Positions 26,058 through 35,424 of a stretch of DNA of 64,000 nucleotides are shown in pieces. The DNA is from Pseudomonadota bacterium. Its GTDB lineage: Bacteria > Desulfobacterota > Desulfobulbia > Desulfobulbales > JAGXFP01. How positions within the stretch are numbered: position 1 is the stretch's first letter; every line of letters starts with the position of its first letter. The position numbers and the translations under genes are program-made. The stretch lies in NCBI GenBank assembly GCA_018823285.1, contig JAHJIQ010000072.1, positions 17,053-81,052 on the forward strand, given 5' to 3'. Below the pieces are notes generated by a model. It saw nothing but the letters and a program-made list of their open reading frames with translations. It was not told where the DNA came from and searched no databases.

Positions 26058-26924
26058 TCAGGGCTTGGCAGCGGCTGAAGTGACTCTGACTTCGTTGACG
26101 CGACGACGGGTTGCCGAGAGCACGGTGAAATTCAGTGCGCCGACGGTCAAGGACGTATTGGCACCCGGCAGATGGCCCAGAGAGTGGATGATCATGCCGC
26201 CGATGGATTCGTAGGGGCCTTCGGGAAGGGTGACCCCGAAATGGTCTTCAACATCCTCGATGTCGATTCTTGCATCGACGATAATGTTTCGGTCATCAAG
26301 GATCTTGATGTCGGTATCGGGACGGTCTGTTTCATCGGTGATTTCACCGACGATCTCTTCAAGAACATCTTCCAGGGTGGTCAACCCCCTGACACTGCCG
26401 AATTCGTCGGTGATGATGGCCAGGTGTACTTTTTTGTGCTGAAAATCTCGCAGCAGATCAACGATTTTCATGTTTTCCAGAGCAAAATAGGCGGGCTTGA
26501 TCAGGTCTGCGGCTACCAGCGTCTGCTTTGGGTTCATATACTTGAGGAGGTCTTTGGCAAAGATAATCCCGATGATGTTGTCCGGCTTATCCTTATATAC
26601 GGGGATCCTGGAAAAACCATGGGTGATGATGATCTGCACAAGCTTGTCATAGGGGCAATCGGCACGCACGGAGATCATTTCGGAACTCGGGGTCATGATC
26701 TCCCGGGCAACCGTATCACGGAATTCAAGAATGGAGTGGATCATTTTCCCTTCTTCCGAAGAGATCAGCCCCTGTTCCTGTCCGTCATCCAGGAGTTCCT
26801 GGATTTCGTGTTCGAGTTCCTCCGGGGAATCAATAGTGCGATCGAAACCTAAAAACTGAATGAAACGTTTGAATATGTTCGATTCGCCTGGCGAATCTGA
26901 AGAAGGGTCTTTGTCCATGTCCAT
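26058..26924 (-). CDS. CorC/HlyC-type CBS-domain protein
   Basis: A 288-aa soluble protein with two CBS domains (TPSSEMISVRADCPY; IKPAYFALENMKIVDLL) and a C-terminal CorC_HlyC domain (PEGPYESIGGMIIHSLGHLP). Members are linked with Mg2+/Co2+ efflux or, in this gene order, with envelope or ribosome-maturation genes (phoH-ybeY-corC-lnt). It lacks the membrane DUF21 domain, as CorC does. It is first of the minus-strand cluster. Confidence 0.9.
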   Translation of the reverse strand: MDMDKDPSSDSPGESNIFKRFIQFLGFDRTIDSPEELEHEIQELLDDGQEQGLISSEEGKMIHSILEFRDTVAREIMTPSSEMISVRADCPYDKLVQIIITHGFSRIPVYKDKPDNIIGIIFAKDLLKYMNPKQTLVAADLIKPAYFALENMKIVDLLRDFQHKKVHLAIITDEFGSVRGLTTLEDVLEEIVGEITDETDRPDTDIKILDDRNIIVDARIDIEDVEDHFGVTLPEGPYESIGGMIIHSLGHLPGANTSLTVGALNFTVLSATRRRVNEVRVTSAAAKP

Positions 26925-27360
26925 TAATGGTAAAATTTCAAGTGGTTCGCCCTTTGCGAGGGCGTTTCCCGTGTATTATTACATAGGCAGCTGAAGTCGG
27001 CCAATGAAAAGATGGCCAGCCAGAAAAAAATTGACGTATCGACATAAAATCGTTATAAAGTCGGCTCTTTATGCAAGAATTGCCGTGTGCTACAGAAAAA
27101 AATGGTGATCGGCGGCCGCTGGAAAGACAGTTGCCTATTTTAATCAGGGTGTCAAGAAGAGACTTTTGACGAGCGAAGCCCGGGTGATTTTGGTAAATTC
27201 CTCAATCATGCTGTCCGGTCAGCCACGCGAGAAAGCTTTCTGGCAGCCTTTTTTTTTATTTCCGCTCACCTGTTTTTTGCTGGTCAGGTGATCATTCCGG
27301 TCACTCAGCCCGGATTAACTATGGATGCGTTATGCCGGACCGAAGAGTTGTGGTAGAGAT
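26925..27360. other. Divergent intergenic region between corC and the ACC operon
   Basis: About 435 bases with no gene. It should hold both divergent promoters. Positions 27217-27258 contain a hairpin-like stretch (gccacgcgagaaagctttctggc followed by nine Ts) that would stop plus-strand transcription before the biotin carboxylase gene, so it may be a leader attenuator. No known riboswitch was recognised. Confidence 0.45.
27226..27260 (+). terminator. Possible leader terminator/attenuator before the biotin carboxylase gene
   Basis: GCCA...TGGC closes around AGAAAGCTTTCT and is followed by GCAGCC and a run of nine Ts (27249-27257). It lies about 100 bases upstream of ATG 27361. Confidence 0.45.
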
Positions 27361-28767
27361 ATGAAAGAAAAAGTGCTCATAGCAAACCGGGGCGAGATTG
27401 CCATCCGGATCATGGAAGCTTGCAAAGATCTGGGTTTGGATTATGTGGTGGTCTACACTCCTGCCGATGAAGATTCCAGACATGTCAGACTCAATATCAA
27501 CAGCCGAACCAATCGCAACAACGCCTGGCGGATTGCGAGCTACACCGATCCCAACGATATTCTCTCCGTGGCCGATCATACCGAATGTACCGCCATCCAT
27601 CCCGGTTACGGGTTTTTCTCAGAGGATTTCCGTTTTGCCAGAAGGGTGACCGTCCGGGATCGGCCCCTGACCTTTATCGGTCCGAACTGGGAGGTCATCC
27701 GGGACCTCGGCGACAAGATCAACACCAAGAAAATCGCCAAGAAACTCGGGATTCCGACTATCCCGGGAACAGACGGACCAATCTACAACGAGATGGAAGC
27801 TGAAGATGTCGCGAGGCAGCTTCTGGCCGATCAGATTGAGCAGGATATCCGCAACCCGTCCATCCTGGTCAAGGCGGCAGCCGGTGGCGGCGGGATGGGG
27901 ATCGAAGAGGTCTATCAGGTTGAGCATTTCCGTCGGGTCTATCGGCAGGTGCAGAATTATGCCAAGCGTCAGTTCGGCGACGGCGGGGTGTTGATCGAGC
28001 AGTGCCTGCGCGACTACAATCACCTTGAGGTCCAGTTGACCTGCAGCAGGCACGGGGAGAGGGTCCATTTCGGGACCCGGAACTGTACGATCCAGAGTAC
28101 CGGCCGCCAGAAAAGGCTTGAAGCGGCCCCCGGTTTTGATGACAGCTGTTTTACTTACGATTTCAATGCGAAAGAAGTTCTCGACCAGATTGTGGAATAC
28201 TCTCTGAAGCTTGCCACCCACGTCCGCTATGACAACGTCGGGACCTGGGAGTGGATTGTCGCCAGAAACGGTCAGCCTTATCTCCTCGAGGTCAACACCA
28301 GAATCCAGGTGGAAAATGATGTTTCAGCCCGGATCAGCTATCTGAACGGCAAGCAGCCGAACCTGATCCGCGAGCAGATCAGGCTCGCCCTTGGCGACCG
28401 CATCGGCTTCACCCAGGATGATATTCAATTCAAGGGTGCGAGCATTGAGCTCAGGATCGTGGCCGAGGACACCAAAAGGGGTTTCTCGCCATGGATCGGG
28501 ACGATCACCCGTTTCGAGTTCCCTCAGCACGAGTGGTCGGCTGTATACACCCATGTGCCGACCGACCGGGCCTACATGATCCCCAGCGATTATGACCCGA
28601 ATCTGGCGCTTGCCCTGGTCTGGGGCGATACCATGGCCGAAGCCAAGGAGCGTGGCAGGCAGTTCCTGAAAGATGTGGTAATTGAAGGACACAACGCTGC
28701 CGGGGACCCGATCCTGGTGAACACCTCGTATCTGAATGACAACTTTGACCGTCTGCTGACCTTCTGA
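27361..28767 (+). CDS. Biotin carboxylase subunit of acetyl-CoA carboxylase
   Basis: A 468-aa ATP-grasp biotin carboxylase that carboxylates biotin on the carrier encoded downstream. Seen: MKEKVLIANRGEIAIRI, HPGYGFFSED, the glycine-rich loop AAAGGGGMGI, and EVNTRIQVEN, where most homologues have QVEH-P. The start ATG 27361 matches the family N-terminus; the frame extends to 27325 but adds no conserved residues. The C-terminal region (IVAEDTKRGFSPWIGTI) is divergent from canonical AccC. It heads a four-gene fatty-acid precursor operon. Confidence 0.92.
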   Translation: MKEKVLIANRGEIAIRIMEACKDLGLDYVVVYTPADEDSRHVRLNINSRTNRNNAWRIASYTDPNDILSVADHTECTAIHPGYGFFSEDFRFARRVTVRDRPLTFIGPNWEVIRDLGDKINTKKIAKKLGIPTIPGTDGPIYNEMEAEDVARQLLADQIEQDIRNPSILVKAAAGGGGMGIEEVYQVEHFRRVYRQVQNYAKRQFGDGGVLIEQCLRDYNHLEVQLTCSRHGERVHFGTRNCTIQSTGRQKRLEAAPGFDDSCFTYDFNAKEVLDQIVEYSLKLATHVRYDNVGTWEWIVARNGQPYLLEVNTRIQVENDVSARISYLNGKQPNLIREQIRLALGDRIGFTQDDIQFKGASIELRIVAEDTKRGFSPWIGTITRFEFPQHEWSAVYTHVPTDRAYMIPSDYDPNLALALVWGDTMAEAKERGRQFLKDVVIEGHNAAGDPILVNTSYLNDNFDRLLTF

Positions 28768-28786
28768 CGGAATCAGGCATGGATTC

Positions 28787-31042
28787 ATGGAAGATTTAAG
28801 AAAAAGACTCCTCAAGATAGAAGACAGAATCAGTTACATCTCCCAGGTGAAAGAGGGTTTCGAGTGGGGAAATCTTGCCGGCCTGCGGGACAAGTACAAC
28901 AACCTCAAGGAGAATTTCTACGAGTTTTCCGAAGGTGAACTCGCTGCAGACATCAGGGCTCTTGAAGACGCAGTCCTTTTTTTGGAGGAGCGGGGTGAGG
29001 AGAATCTCTCACCCATGGAGCGGGTGAGGATTGTCAGGAGTCCGTTGCGTTTCTCTCTGAAAGACATCCTTGAGAATATCTATGAGGATTATACCGAGCT
29101 TGGCGGAGAAGAGGACGCCAATATCGACCCGTCGATGGTGGTTGCCAAGGCGACCATCGTCCGCCAGCTCAAGAACAAGGCGGTCACCCAGCAGGTGATG
29201 GTGATCGGCCATGAGAAGGGTCATGGCGAGGAATACCGCAATGGCGGCAGCAGCAAGCCATGGGGCAATGAAAAGGCCCTGCGCTATATGCTCGTCGCCC
29301 AGACGGAAGGGATCCCGATTCATTTCTATATTTTCACTCCCGGCTCGTTCCCGGTTGAAGATTATCCCGGCGCCGGCCAGCAGATTGCCAGGAACCTCTA
29401 CGTGATGGCGAAACTGCGGGTGCCGATGGTTTCGATTATCTCCGAGGGCGGCTCGGGCGGCGCCGAGGCCGTTGGCATGTCCGACTTCCGGATGATGTTC
29501 TCCCATGGGTATTATTCCGTGATTTCCCCGGAGGGTGCTGCGGCCATTGAAGGTAAAATTCGCGAAGGGGAGAAGCTTCCCAAGGAGCTGGTGGAAACCT
29601 GTGCCGATCGCCTGAAGATTACTGCCCAGGACAATCTCAAGCTTGGGACCATTGATCGGATTATTCAGGAACCGCTCCTGGGGGCCAGACGTGATGATTT
29701 CGCCTTCTTCAAGAAAGTGAAGGAGGAAATGATCCGGGCCACCGACGAAGTGGTCCTCAAGACCAAGAGCCTCCGGACCTTCAGGGCCTATGAAGTCAAT
29801 ATGAAAAAAGCCGAGGAATCTCCGGCCAACGGTGATTCCTATGTTGACGTCTCCTGGGAACTGAATGACGATGAGGTCAAAAGACTGCAGTCTTTCCGTT
29901 CCAAAAAATACCGGAACATGGCCCTCAAGGGTTTCAGCGGCAAACCATCCTCCTCCACCGCTTTTCTCCACGGCGTGAAAAACCGGATGGCCCGGGTGTA
30001 TTACGGTTTCAAATATGATGTGCTGCGCAGCCAGCAGAAGTATGCCCAGCAGATCATCAAGGATGTTTCCGGCGAAGGCTCTGTTTTCTTCAAGAAGGTC
30101 ACGGCGCCATTAACCGCTGCCTATGATTTCATTTCCCGGCGTCCTGATTACCGGATCTCCAGGCCCCTGATCGAGAGGGACACTGCCAGCGGGATTGAGG
30201 AGTTCGGTGATATCTACACCAGCCCACTGGCCAATGAGGACCGGACCATCACCTGTCCCAACAGCCAGAAACTCGGTTGCAAAGACCTCTGGGTCCCTGA
30301 TCTCTATGGTGAGTTCTGCGGGGTCTGCGAAGCGTGCGGCCATCATTTCCCGCTGGAATATGAGTGGTATTTGAAACACCTGTTTGACCGCGATTCGATC
30401 CGTGAGTTCAACGGCGGAATCAGTTCCATGAATCCGCTCTCCTATGACGGGCTGGACAAGCGTCTGGATCTCTCCCGGGAGAAGACCGGCCGCAAGAGTT
30501 CGGTGATCACCTTTGATGCCAAGGTCATGGGGCTTGAGATCGTCGTGGCGATGCTCTACAGCGATTTCCGGAACGGCACCGTGGGTTCCGCCGAAGGTGA
30601 AAAAATCGTCCAGGCCTGCGAGATGGCCAAACTCAAACGGCGGCCGCTGCTCTTTTACGTGCATACCACCGGCGGCATCAGAATCCAGGAAGGCACCCTC
30701 GGCGTCATCCAGATGCCCAAATGCACCATGGCGGTGCGTGAATACATCGATGCCGGCGGCCTGTACATCGTGGTCTACGACAATAACTCCTATGCCGGTC
30801 CGGTAGCGAGCTTTCTCGGCTGTTCGCATTATCAGTTCGCGATCAGGTCGAGCCGGATCGGTTTCGCCGGCCCGCGGGTGATCCGTGACACCACCGGTGA
30901 CGAAGTGCCGCCTGATTATCACAGTGCCCGGAATGCATTGCGGCGGGGCCATATCCAGGGAATCTGGGACCGGCGTGAATTCCGTCGTAATCTGCACAAG
31001 AGCCTGAAAACCATGGGCGGCGGCAAGCTCTATTACCGATGA
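28787..31042 (+). CDS. Fused carboxyltransferase (alpha then beta) of acetyl-CoA carboxylase
   Basis: A 751-aa protein joining both carboxyltransferase subunits. The N-terminal half is AccA-like (GIPIHFYIFTPGSFPVEDYP, ISEGGSGGAEAVG, SVISPEGAAAI). The C-terminal half is AccD-like, with a zinc ribbon at about residues 488-516 (CPN...C...CGVCEACG), then a crotonase-like fold (VHTTGGIRIQEGTLG, SYAGPVASFLG). The order alpha-beta is the reverse of several known fusions. It transfers the carboxyl group from carboxybiotin to acetyl-CoA. It starts 19 bases after the biotin carboxylase stop. Confidence 0.92.
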   Translation: MEDLRKRLLKIEDRISYISQVKEGFEWGNLAGLRDKYNNLKENFYEFSEGELAADIRALEDAVLFLEERGEENLSPMERVRIVRSPLRFSLKDILENIYEDYTELGGEEDANIDPSMVVAKATIVRQLKNKAVTQQVMVIGHEKGHGEEYRNGGSSKPWGNEKALRYMLVAQTEGIPIHFYIFTPGSFPVEDYPGAGQQIARNLYVMAKLRVPMVSIISEGGSGGAEAVGMSDFRMMFSHGYYSVISPEGAAAIEGKIREGEKLPKELVETCADRLKITAQDNLKLGTIDRIIQEPLLGARRDDFAFFKKVKEEMIRATDEVVLKTKSLRTFRAYEVNMKKAEESPANGDSYVDVSWELNDDEVKRLQSFRSKKYRNMALKGFSGKPSSSTAFLHGVKNRMARVYYGFKYDVLRSQQKYAQQIIKDVSGEGSVFFKKVTAPLTAAYDFISRRPDYRISRPLIERDTASGIEEFGDIYTSPLANEDRTITCPNSQKLGCKDLWVPDLYGEFCGVCEACGHHFPLEYEWYLKHLFDRDSIREFNGGISSMNPLSYDGLDKRLDLSREKTGRKSSVITFDAKVMGLEIVVAMLYSDFRNGTVGSAEGEKIVQACEMAKLKRRPLLFYVHTTGGIRIQEGTLGVIQMPKCTMAVREYIDAGGLYIVVYDNNSYAGPVASFLGCSHYQFAIRSSRIGFAGPRVIRDTTGDEVPPDYHSARNALRRGHIQGIWDRREFRRNLHKSLKTMGGGKLYYR

Positions 31043-31134
31043 TGGGGCGGCCGCACCTTATCCGGCGCGGCCTTGGAATTGTTTAAAGATTGTTTCTCCA
31101 GAAGTCATGACTACCCAAACGTATACAGAACGAT

Positions 31135-31782
31135 ATGAACGAAGATATAGATTTTGACGAGGTTTTCAGGAAGTATCGCTCCGACCCTTACGACCATGTG
31201 GATATTCATTCCATCCACACCGGCCAGCTGCGCTTCAGGGTGGCGGTCGGTGACCAGGTCGAAGGCCGCGGAGGCGAATGGGACCATATTCCCGGGACCG
31301 TTCTCTATATGCTGAACCGGGAACGCAACCCGAAACAGGTCCATTCACCGACCAACGGAATCGTCTCTTTTGTGAGGACGGATCTCGACGGACTTTTTGT
31401 TGAGGCGGGGGAGAAAATCATTACCATCAAACACCCCCTGAAGAAACGGGAGATCATCGACGGCATCCTGAAGCAGGTCCTCTTTTCCTTCAAGGCTCCT
31501 GAGCGGGCCAAGTACTTCTTTTCCATGGAAATCCAGTCCAGGATTGAGAAATACGGCCAGAAAAAGGTCTCCATCAAACCGGGCGAGGAGCTTTTCACCA
31601 TGTCGTTGATGAAACGGGAAACGCCGGTGTATTATGCCGGTGAGCCGGGAATCATTCATTCCGTGTATTTTAAAAACGGCGAGAGCATTGAACAGGGCGA
31701 GCCCCTGGTCGGGATCTGTCCCAAGGAAAAGCTGCCTGTAATCCAGAAGATCATTACCCGCGTCAAGGCTGAATGGGAATAA
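31135..31782 (+). CDS. Biotin carboxyl carrier-like protein
   Basis: A 215-aa protein whose C-terminal part (about 140-215) is a biotinyl/lipoyl domain. Its expected biotinylation lysine is in SLMKRETPVYYAG, followed by the mirrored half GIIHSVYFKNGESIEQGEPLVGI. The motif is LMKR rather than the usual (A/V)MKM, so the site is inferred from position. An N-terminal part (about 55-100) looks like a second, degenerate barrel (KQVHSPTNGIVSFVRTDLDG). It lies between the carboxyltransferase and the biotin ligase and overlaps the latter by 10 bases. Confidence 0.82.
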   Translation: MNEDIDFDEVFRKYRSDPYDHVDIHSIHTGQLRFRVAVGDQVEGRGGEWDHIPGTVLYMLNRERNPKQVHSPTNGIVSFVRTDLDGLFVEAGEKIITIKHPLKKREIIDGILKQVLFSFKAPERAKYFFSMEIQSRIEKYGQKKVSIKPGEELFTMSLMKRETPVYYAGEPGIIHSVYFKNGESIEQGEPLVGICPKEKLPVIQKIITRVKAEWE

Positions 31783-32732
31783 TCAATATCCTGTCTCCAG
31801 CCGTTGTCCGGCAGATCACCCGGGACGAGATCGCTCCCGACCGCAGTCATACTTTCCCACCAGAAACCGTTGATGCCGTTTGCCGTTATGGGGCGATTGT
31901 CGGTTCGACCATCCACCGCTTCGACCGTCTTGAGCGGGGGATGGACCGGGCCCGCGAGATGATCCGCGAGCATGAGGCTGGCGGGAAGTCTTTCCCGAGC
32001 GGCCTGGTTATTCTGGCCAACGAGCTTATGGGCGGCCGCGGCCGCTTTCAGCGTTCCTGGCACGCCCCGGCCGGCGGCTTGTGGATGACCGTGGTTCTGG
32101 TCAATACCCTCCTTCCTTCCTCCTCTTCTCTCTATACCCTGGCCACGGGAGTTTCCGCCTGCGAGACTATCAGGGAGATCGTCCCCGAGGCCGCCGTCAA
32201 ATGGGTGAACGACGTCCACTGCGGGGGGAAAAAACTATGCGGTGTTCTGGCCGAGACCATGCGCGGTCCGGTCAGCGGTGATGAGTATATTCTCCTCGGG
32301 ATCGGGATCAACGTGAATAACGAGGAGTTCCCTCCCGAGATCTCTTCCGCCGCGACCTCCTTAAAACAGCTGACCGGGGTTGAGTCCGATGTGAACCGGC
32401 TGGCGGCCACGTTCCTGGCCAACCTGTCCTGGAATATCGGTCTGCTCCATTATGAAGAGGAAAACATTCTCGCCTTTGCCGGTCGCGGCCAGGCGGAGGA
32501 TCCGGAGCTTCTTCTTTCGGCCCTTGCCGGGCGAGACCACCTGCTGGTCGCCCGCTGGAAAGAGTTGAGCGATTCCGTCGGCCGCAGGGTGATTTTCGGC
32601 CATGATGTTCAGAAGAATCCGCAGTTCGAAGCGGTTGTCCTTAATGTTGATGAGGCAGGGCGGATTGTCATGGAGTTGCCGGACGGAACGACCGTTGTTC
32701 AGAACAGCGGTGAGATCATATACCTGTCGTAG
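31773..32732 (+). CDS. Biotin--[acetyl-CoA carboxylase] ligase
   Basis: A 319-aa biotin protein ligase without the N-terminal DNA-binding domain of BirA repressors. Seen: GGRGRFQRSWHAPAGGLWMT (biotinyl-AMP loop), AVKWVNDVHCGGKKLCGVLAE, and a C-terminal SH3-like barrel (GRIVMELPDGTTVVQNSGEI). It would biotinylate the carrier whose gene it overlaps by 10 bases. The N-terminal 55 residues are unusual. Confidence 0.9.
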   Translation: MGIINILSPAVVRQITRDEIAPDRSHTFPPETVDAVCRYGAIVGSTIHRFDRLERGMDRAREMIREHEAGGKSFPSGLVILANELMGGRGRFQRSWHAPAGGLWMTVVLVNTLLPSSSSLYTLATGVSACETIREIVPEAAVKWVNDVHCGGKKLCGVLAETMRGPVSGDEYILLGIGINVNNEEFPPEISSAATSLKQLTGVESDVNRLAATFLANLSWNIGLLHYEEENILAFAGRGQAEDPELLLSALAGRDHLLVARWKELSDSVGRRVIFGHDVQKNPQFEAVVLNVDEAGRIVMELPDGTTVVQNSGEIIYLS

Positions 32733-32737
32733 CGGCC

Positions 32738-33580
32738 ATGCCTGCATCTGTCAGCGTCATCATCCCCACCTACAATCGCATTGCCCATCTTGTAAAGGCC
32801 ATTGATTCGGTCCTTGCCCAGTCATATCGAAATTTTGAGATTATCGTCGTTGACGACGGTTCCGATGACGGAACACAAGAGATCGTTGCATCCTATGGTC
32901 ATCCTGTCAGTTACATCCATCAGCCGAACAGGGGTGTTTCAGCCGCCAGAAATGCCGGGGTAAAGGGCGCAAAATACAGCTTTCTGGCCTTTCTCGATTC
33001 CGATGACCGTTACGAGCCCGATAAATTGAAGATTCAGGTCGAGGCACTGGAGAGTTCGCCTGAACACCTGATCTCCCATACCGATGAAGTCTGGTATCGA
33101 CAGGGAAAGATTCTGAGTCAGAAGAAGAAGCATGCCAGGAGCGGCGGCGATATTTTCGAACGAAGCCTTGAGCTGTGCGTGGTCGGAATGTCGACCGTTA
33201 TGGTCCGCAGGGAATTCTTCGACCTGGTCGGACTCTTCGATGAGTCGCTTCCCTGTTGCGAGGATTACGACCTGTGGCTCCGTGCCGGATGCAGATATCC
33301 TTTCCTGCTGGTTCCCAAACCATTGACGATCAAGGACGGCGGTCGCCCGGACCAATTATCTGCCATCCACCGGGAGGGGATGGACAAATATCGGATCCAG
33401 TCCCTGGTCAAACTGCTGGAATCCGCCCTTCTCTCCGTTCGGCAAACAGAGCTGGCCTCTGAGGAACTCTGCCGAAAATGCACCGTCTACGGCAACGGCT
33501 GCCTGAAACATGGCCGGGAGGAAGAGGGAAGGGCCTTTCTCAAACTCGCAAGTGAGTATCGTGCTCCTTCCCTGATATAG
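32738..33580 (+). CDS. Family 2 glycosyltransferase
   Basis: A 280-aa GT-A fold glycosyltransferase: VSVIIPTYNRIAHL, EIIVVDDGSDDGT, the DXD-like FLDSDDRY, and EDYDLWLR as the probable catalytic-base region. It is cytoplasmic and likely acts on a surface polysaccharide or lipid carrier; the donor sugar is unknown. It starts five bases after the biotin ligase stop and seems the last gene of the operon, though unrelated in function. Confidence 0.9.
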   Translation: MPASVSVIIPTYNRIAHLVKAIDSVLAQSYRNFEIIVVDDGSDDGTQEIVASYGHPVSYIHQPNRGVSAARNAGVKGAKYSFLAFLDSDDRYEPDKLKIQVEALESSPEHLISHTDEVWYRQGKILSQKKKHARSGGDIFERSLELCVVGMSTVMVRREFFDLVGLFDESLPCCEDYDLWLRAGCRYPFLLVPKPLTIKDGGRPDQLSAIHREGMDKYRIQSLVKLLESALLSVRQTELASEELCRKCTVYGNGCLKHGREEEGRAFLKLASEYRAPSLI

Positions 33581-33644
33581 GGAACACAGGGTGAATCCAC
33601 TTTTTCCGTTGCCTTTAAAACGAATTCTCCATGAGCCGCCGTTG

Positions 33645-34754
33645 TCATTTGGCTACCAATCTCACACAGTTTTTCCCGGCTTCTTTGGCGGCATAAACAC
33701 CTTTATCGGCGGCTTTGATCAACTCGTCATAGGTTTTCATCTCGGGCAATCGGACCGCAACGCCGACACTGACGCTGCCATGCCATGGCTTGCCGCCGGT
33801 GGGGATGCGAAGTTCCGATACGGCCTTTCGGGTGACTTCCGCTATATGCAGGCCCCCCTCTTTATCGGTAGCCGGACAGATAATGAGAAATTCATCGCCC
33901 CCGAGCCGACAGACGATATCATCACTTCGAAATGAATCCATTAAGGTAATTGCCAGTTCCTTGAGTACCCGGTCGCCGGCATCGTGACCAAAGTCATCGT
34001 TTACCTCCTTGAAATGGTCCGCATCTATCATTACGCAAACCAGGGGCAGATCTTTCTTTAAAGCTTCATCCCAAAGGGCCGACAAGCTTCGCATCGCATG
34101 GCGTCGATTGGGGAGCCCGGTCAAAGCGTCTGTCCGGGACAACTCTTCAAGATGCAGATTGGCTTCTGAGAGTTCTCTGGTACGCAATGCCACCTGTTCT
34201 TCAAGCGACTCATTCAGCATTTTCAACTCCCGGTTTCGCATTGTTACCTGCTCAAACAGACCATTCAGGGCCTCAAGCAACGGTGCGGTTGCACTCAATC
34301 TTTGCTGCTCCAGGCTGTTATATGCCTCGCTCGGGTTCATCCCCGACTTGATGGCCTTGACCTGCATCGCCATGTCCTGATCATTTCCGAGAATATGGTA
34401 CCCGAGCCAATAGATGAGAAATCTCAGAAGAAAGCGTGCCTGATCGAGTCTTTCGGCGGAAATACCGGAATAGATGGAGGTTACCTCTTCCAGAAAACCT
34501 CGATGGACCCCGACATGGTTATCCAGATACCTGGCGTCCAAGCCGGCTGCTTCCATCAATTTTTCCTCATTCCGGAAATGGAATTCGGCGTAATCAGCCA
34601 GCTTGCTGAAGATCTCATCCACATCCCGGATTCGGATTTCATCTTCAGTCAGCAGGTTGCTGAGCTGATTGATGATATTGACAAGGTAGTGGTGTTGAGC
34701 ATCAACTTCGGGCAGACCGGTTAAAAAATGGTCGCCCCATTGAAATGATTCCAT
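33645..34754 (-). CDS. Hemerythrin-GGDEF diguanylate cyclase
   Basis: A 369-aa sensor protein. Residues 1-135 are a bacteriohemerythrin domain with the di-iron ligands in DAQHHYLV, HFRNEEKLM, HVGVHRGF and YHILGNDQD. A coiled linker (about 150-200) leads to a GGDEF domain with intact active site RLGGDEF and DALTGLPNRR. It probably makes cyclic di-GMP in response to O2 or redox state. Its 3' end faces the glycosyltransferase operon. Confidence 0.94.
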   Translation of the reverse strand: MESFQWGDHFLTGLPEVDAQHHYLVNIINQLSNLLTEDEIRIRDVDEIFSKLADYAEFHFRNEEKLMEAAGLDARYLDNHVGVHRGFLEEVTSIYSGISAERLDQARFLLRFLIYWLGYHILGNDQDMAMQVKAIKSGMNPSEAYNSLEQQRLSATAPLLEALNGLFEQVTMRNRELKMLNESLEEQVALRTRELSEANLHLEELSRTDALTGLPNRRHAMRSLSALWDEALKKDLPLVCVMIDADHFKEVNDDFGHDAGDRVLKELAITLMDSFRSDDIVCRLGGDEFLIICPATDKEGGLHIAEVTRKAVSELRIPTGGKPWHGSVSVGVAVRLPEMKTYDELIKAADKGVYAAKEAGKNCVRLVAK

Positions 34755-34942
34755 GGTCCTTTACCCAGATTCACGTTTTGAATATCCATTATGATATACC
34801 ATAGTAATCATTGAAAAGATCATTTTAATGGGTGCCTCTATCCTTTCTCTTCTGTGGTAGCACCTGCTTGTCGACTGTTTGACAGCGATGAAAAGAGCTG
34901 TTTTGCTGATCGGACTTGCGGATGTTTCCCTTTGAAGGCGAC

Positions 34943-35080
34943 ATGAAAAAAATTATCCCGATCATCGTCGTTCTCCTGATGGCAATTCTTTCCGGCAATC
35001 TTTCCGCCAAAGAACGGCTGGCTGTGATGGAGCTCGAAGGTCTTGTCGGGATTGGGGTGAGTCTCTTATCGAGATGGTGA
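34943..35080 (+). pseudogene. Fragment of a secreted CsgG/LpoB-like protein gene
   Basis: A 45-codon frame beginning MKKIIPIIVVLLMAILSGNL (signal peptide) and continuing SAKERLAVMELEG, typical of the start of periplasmic proteins with a CsgG-like domain. It then loses the frame and ends. In the next frame after GIG the sequence reads ESLIEMV-like, suggesting a frameshift, and the rest of the gene is missing. Fragment of a decayed gene. Confidence 0.5.
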
Positions 35081-35210
35081 CCATCTATTAGAAGGACCCG
35101 ATTCACGCGCAGGGGGAAGATCCCAACATAAGGGGAGGGGGGGTGATATCTGATCCGGATTGATATCTCTTGCCATTGGTTCCTCCCTTTCAGTGAGAAA
35201 TTTCTGGCCA

Positions 35211-35304
35211 TTGAAGCTCCCCGCGGCAGATAGCAAACGGAGTGCGACTTCGAGCCACGGGGAATCTCCGTATGGAAGGTTACTTACATCAGATTCGCTC
35301 ACTA
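35211..35304 (-). repeat. Interspersed repeat, copy 2
   Basis: The reverse complement of this stretch matches 10990-11088 over nearly its whole length, including the shared ttagtgagcgaatctgat end. It is non-coding and lies about 24 kb from copy 1 in opposite orientation. Confidence 0.85.
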
Positions 35305-35424
35305 ACCCCGCAGCAGGTAACGGAGCCTGCGACACTCCGAGCTGCGGGGAATGCGTTTCGCTATGCATGTTCAAACGGGGAAGCATATCCGGTCAGTCGA
35401 GGGGGATCAGACCTTCAGATTGGA

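Larger units (their letters stand above)
34755..35424. other. 670-bp intergenic region with gene fragment and repeats
   Basis: Contains a truncated secretory gene fragment (34943-35080), an inverted copy of the interspersed repeat (35211-35304) and a GC hairpin (CCCCGCAGC 35306-35314 with GCTGCGGGG 35341-35349). No intact gene is seen. Confidence 0.7.

Noticed and set aside
26925..27360. Riboswitch upstream of the biotin carboxylase
   Set aside because: A terminator-like hairpin exists but no known aptamer core was recognised, so only a possible attenuator is claimed.
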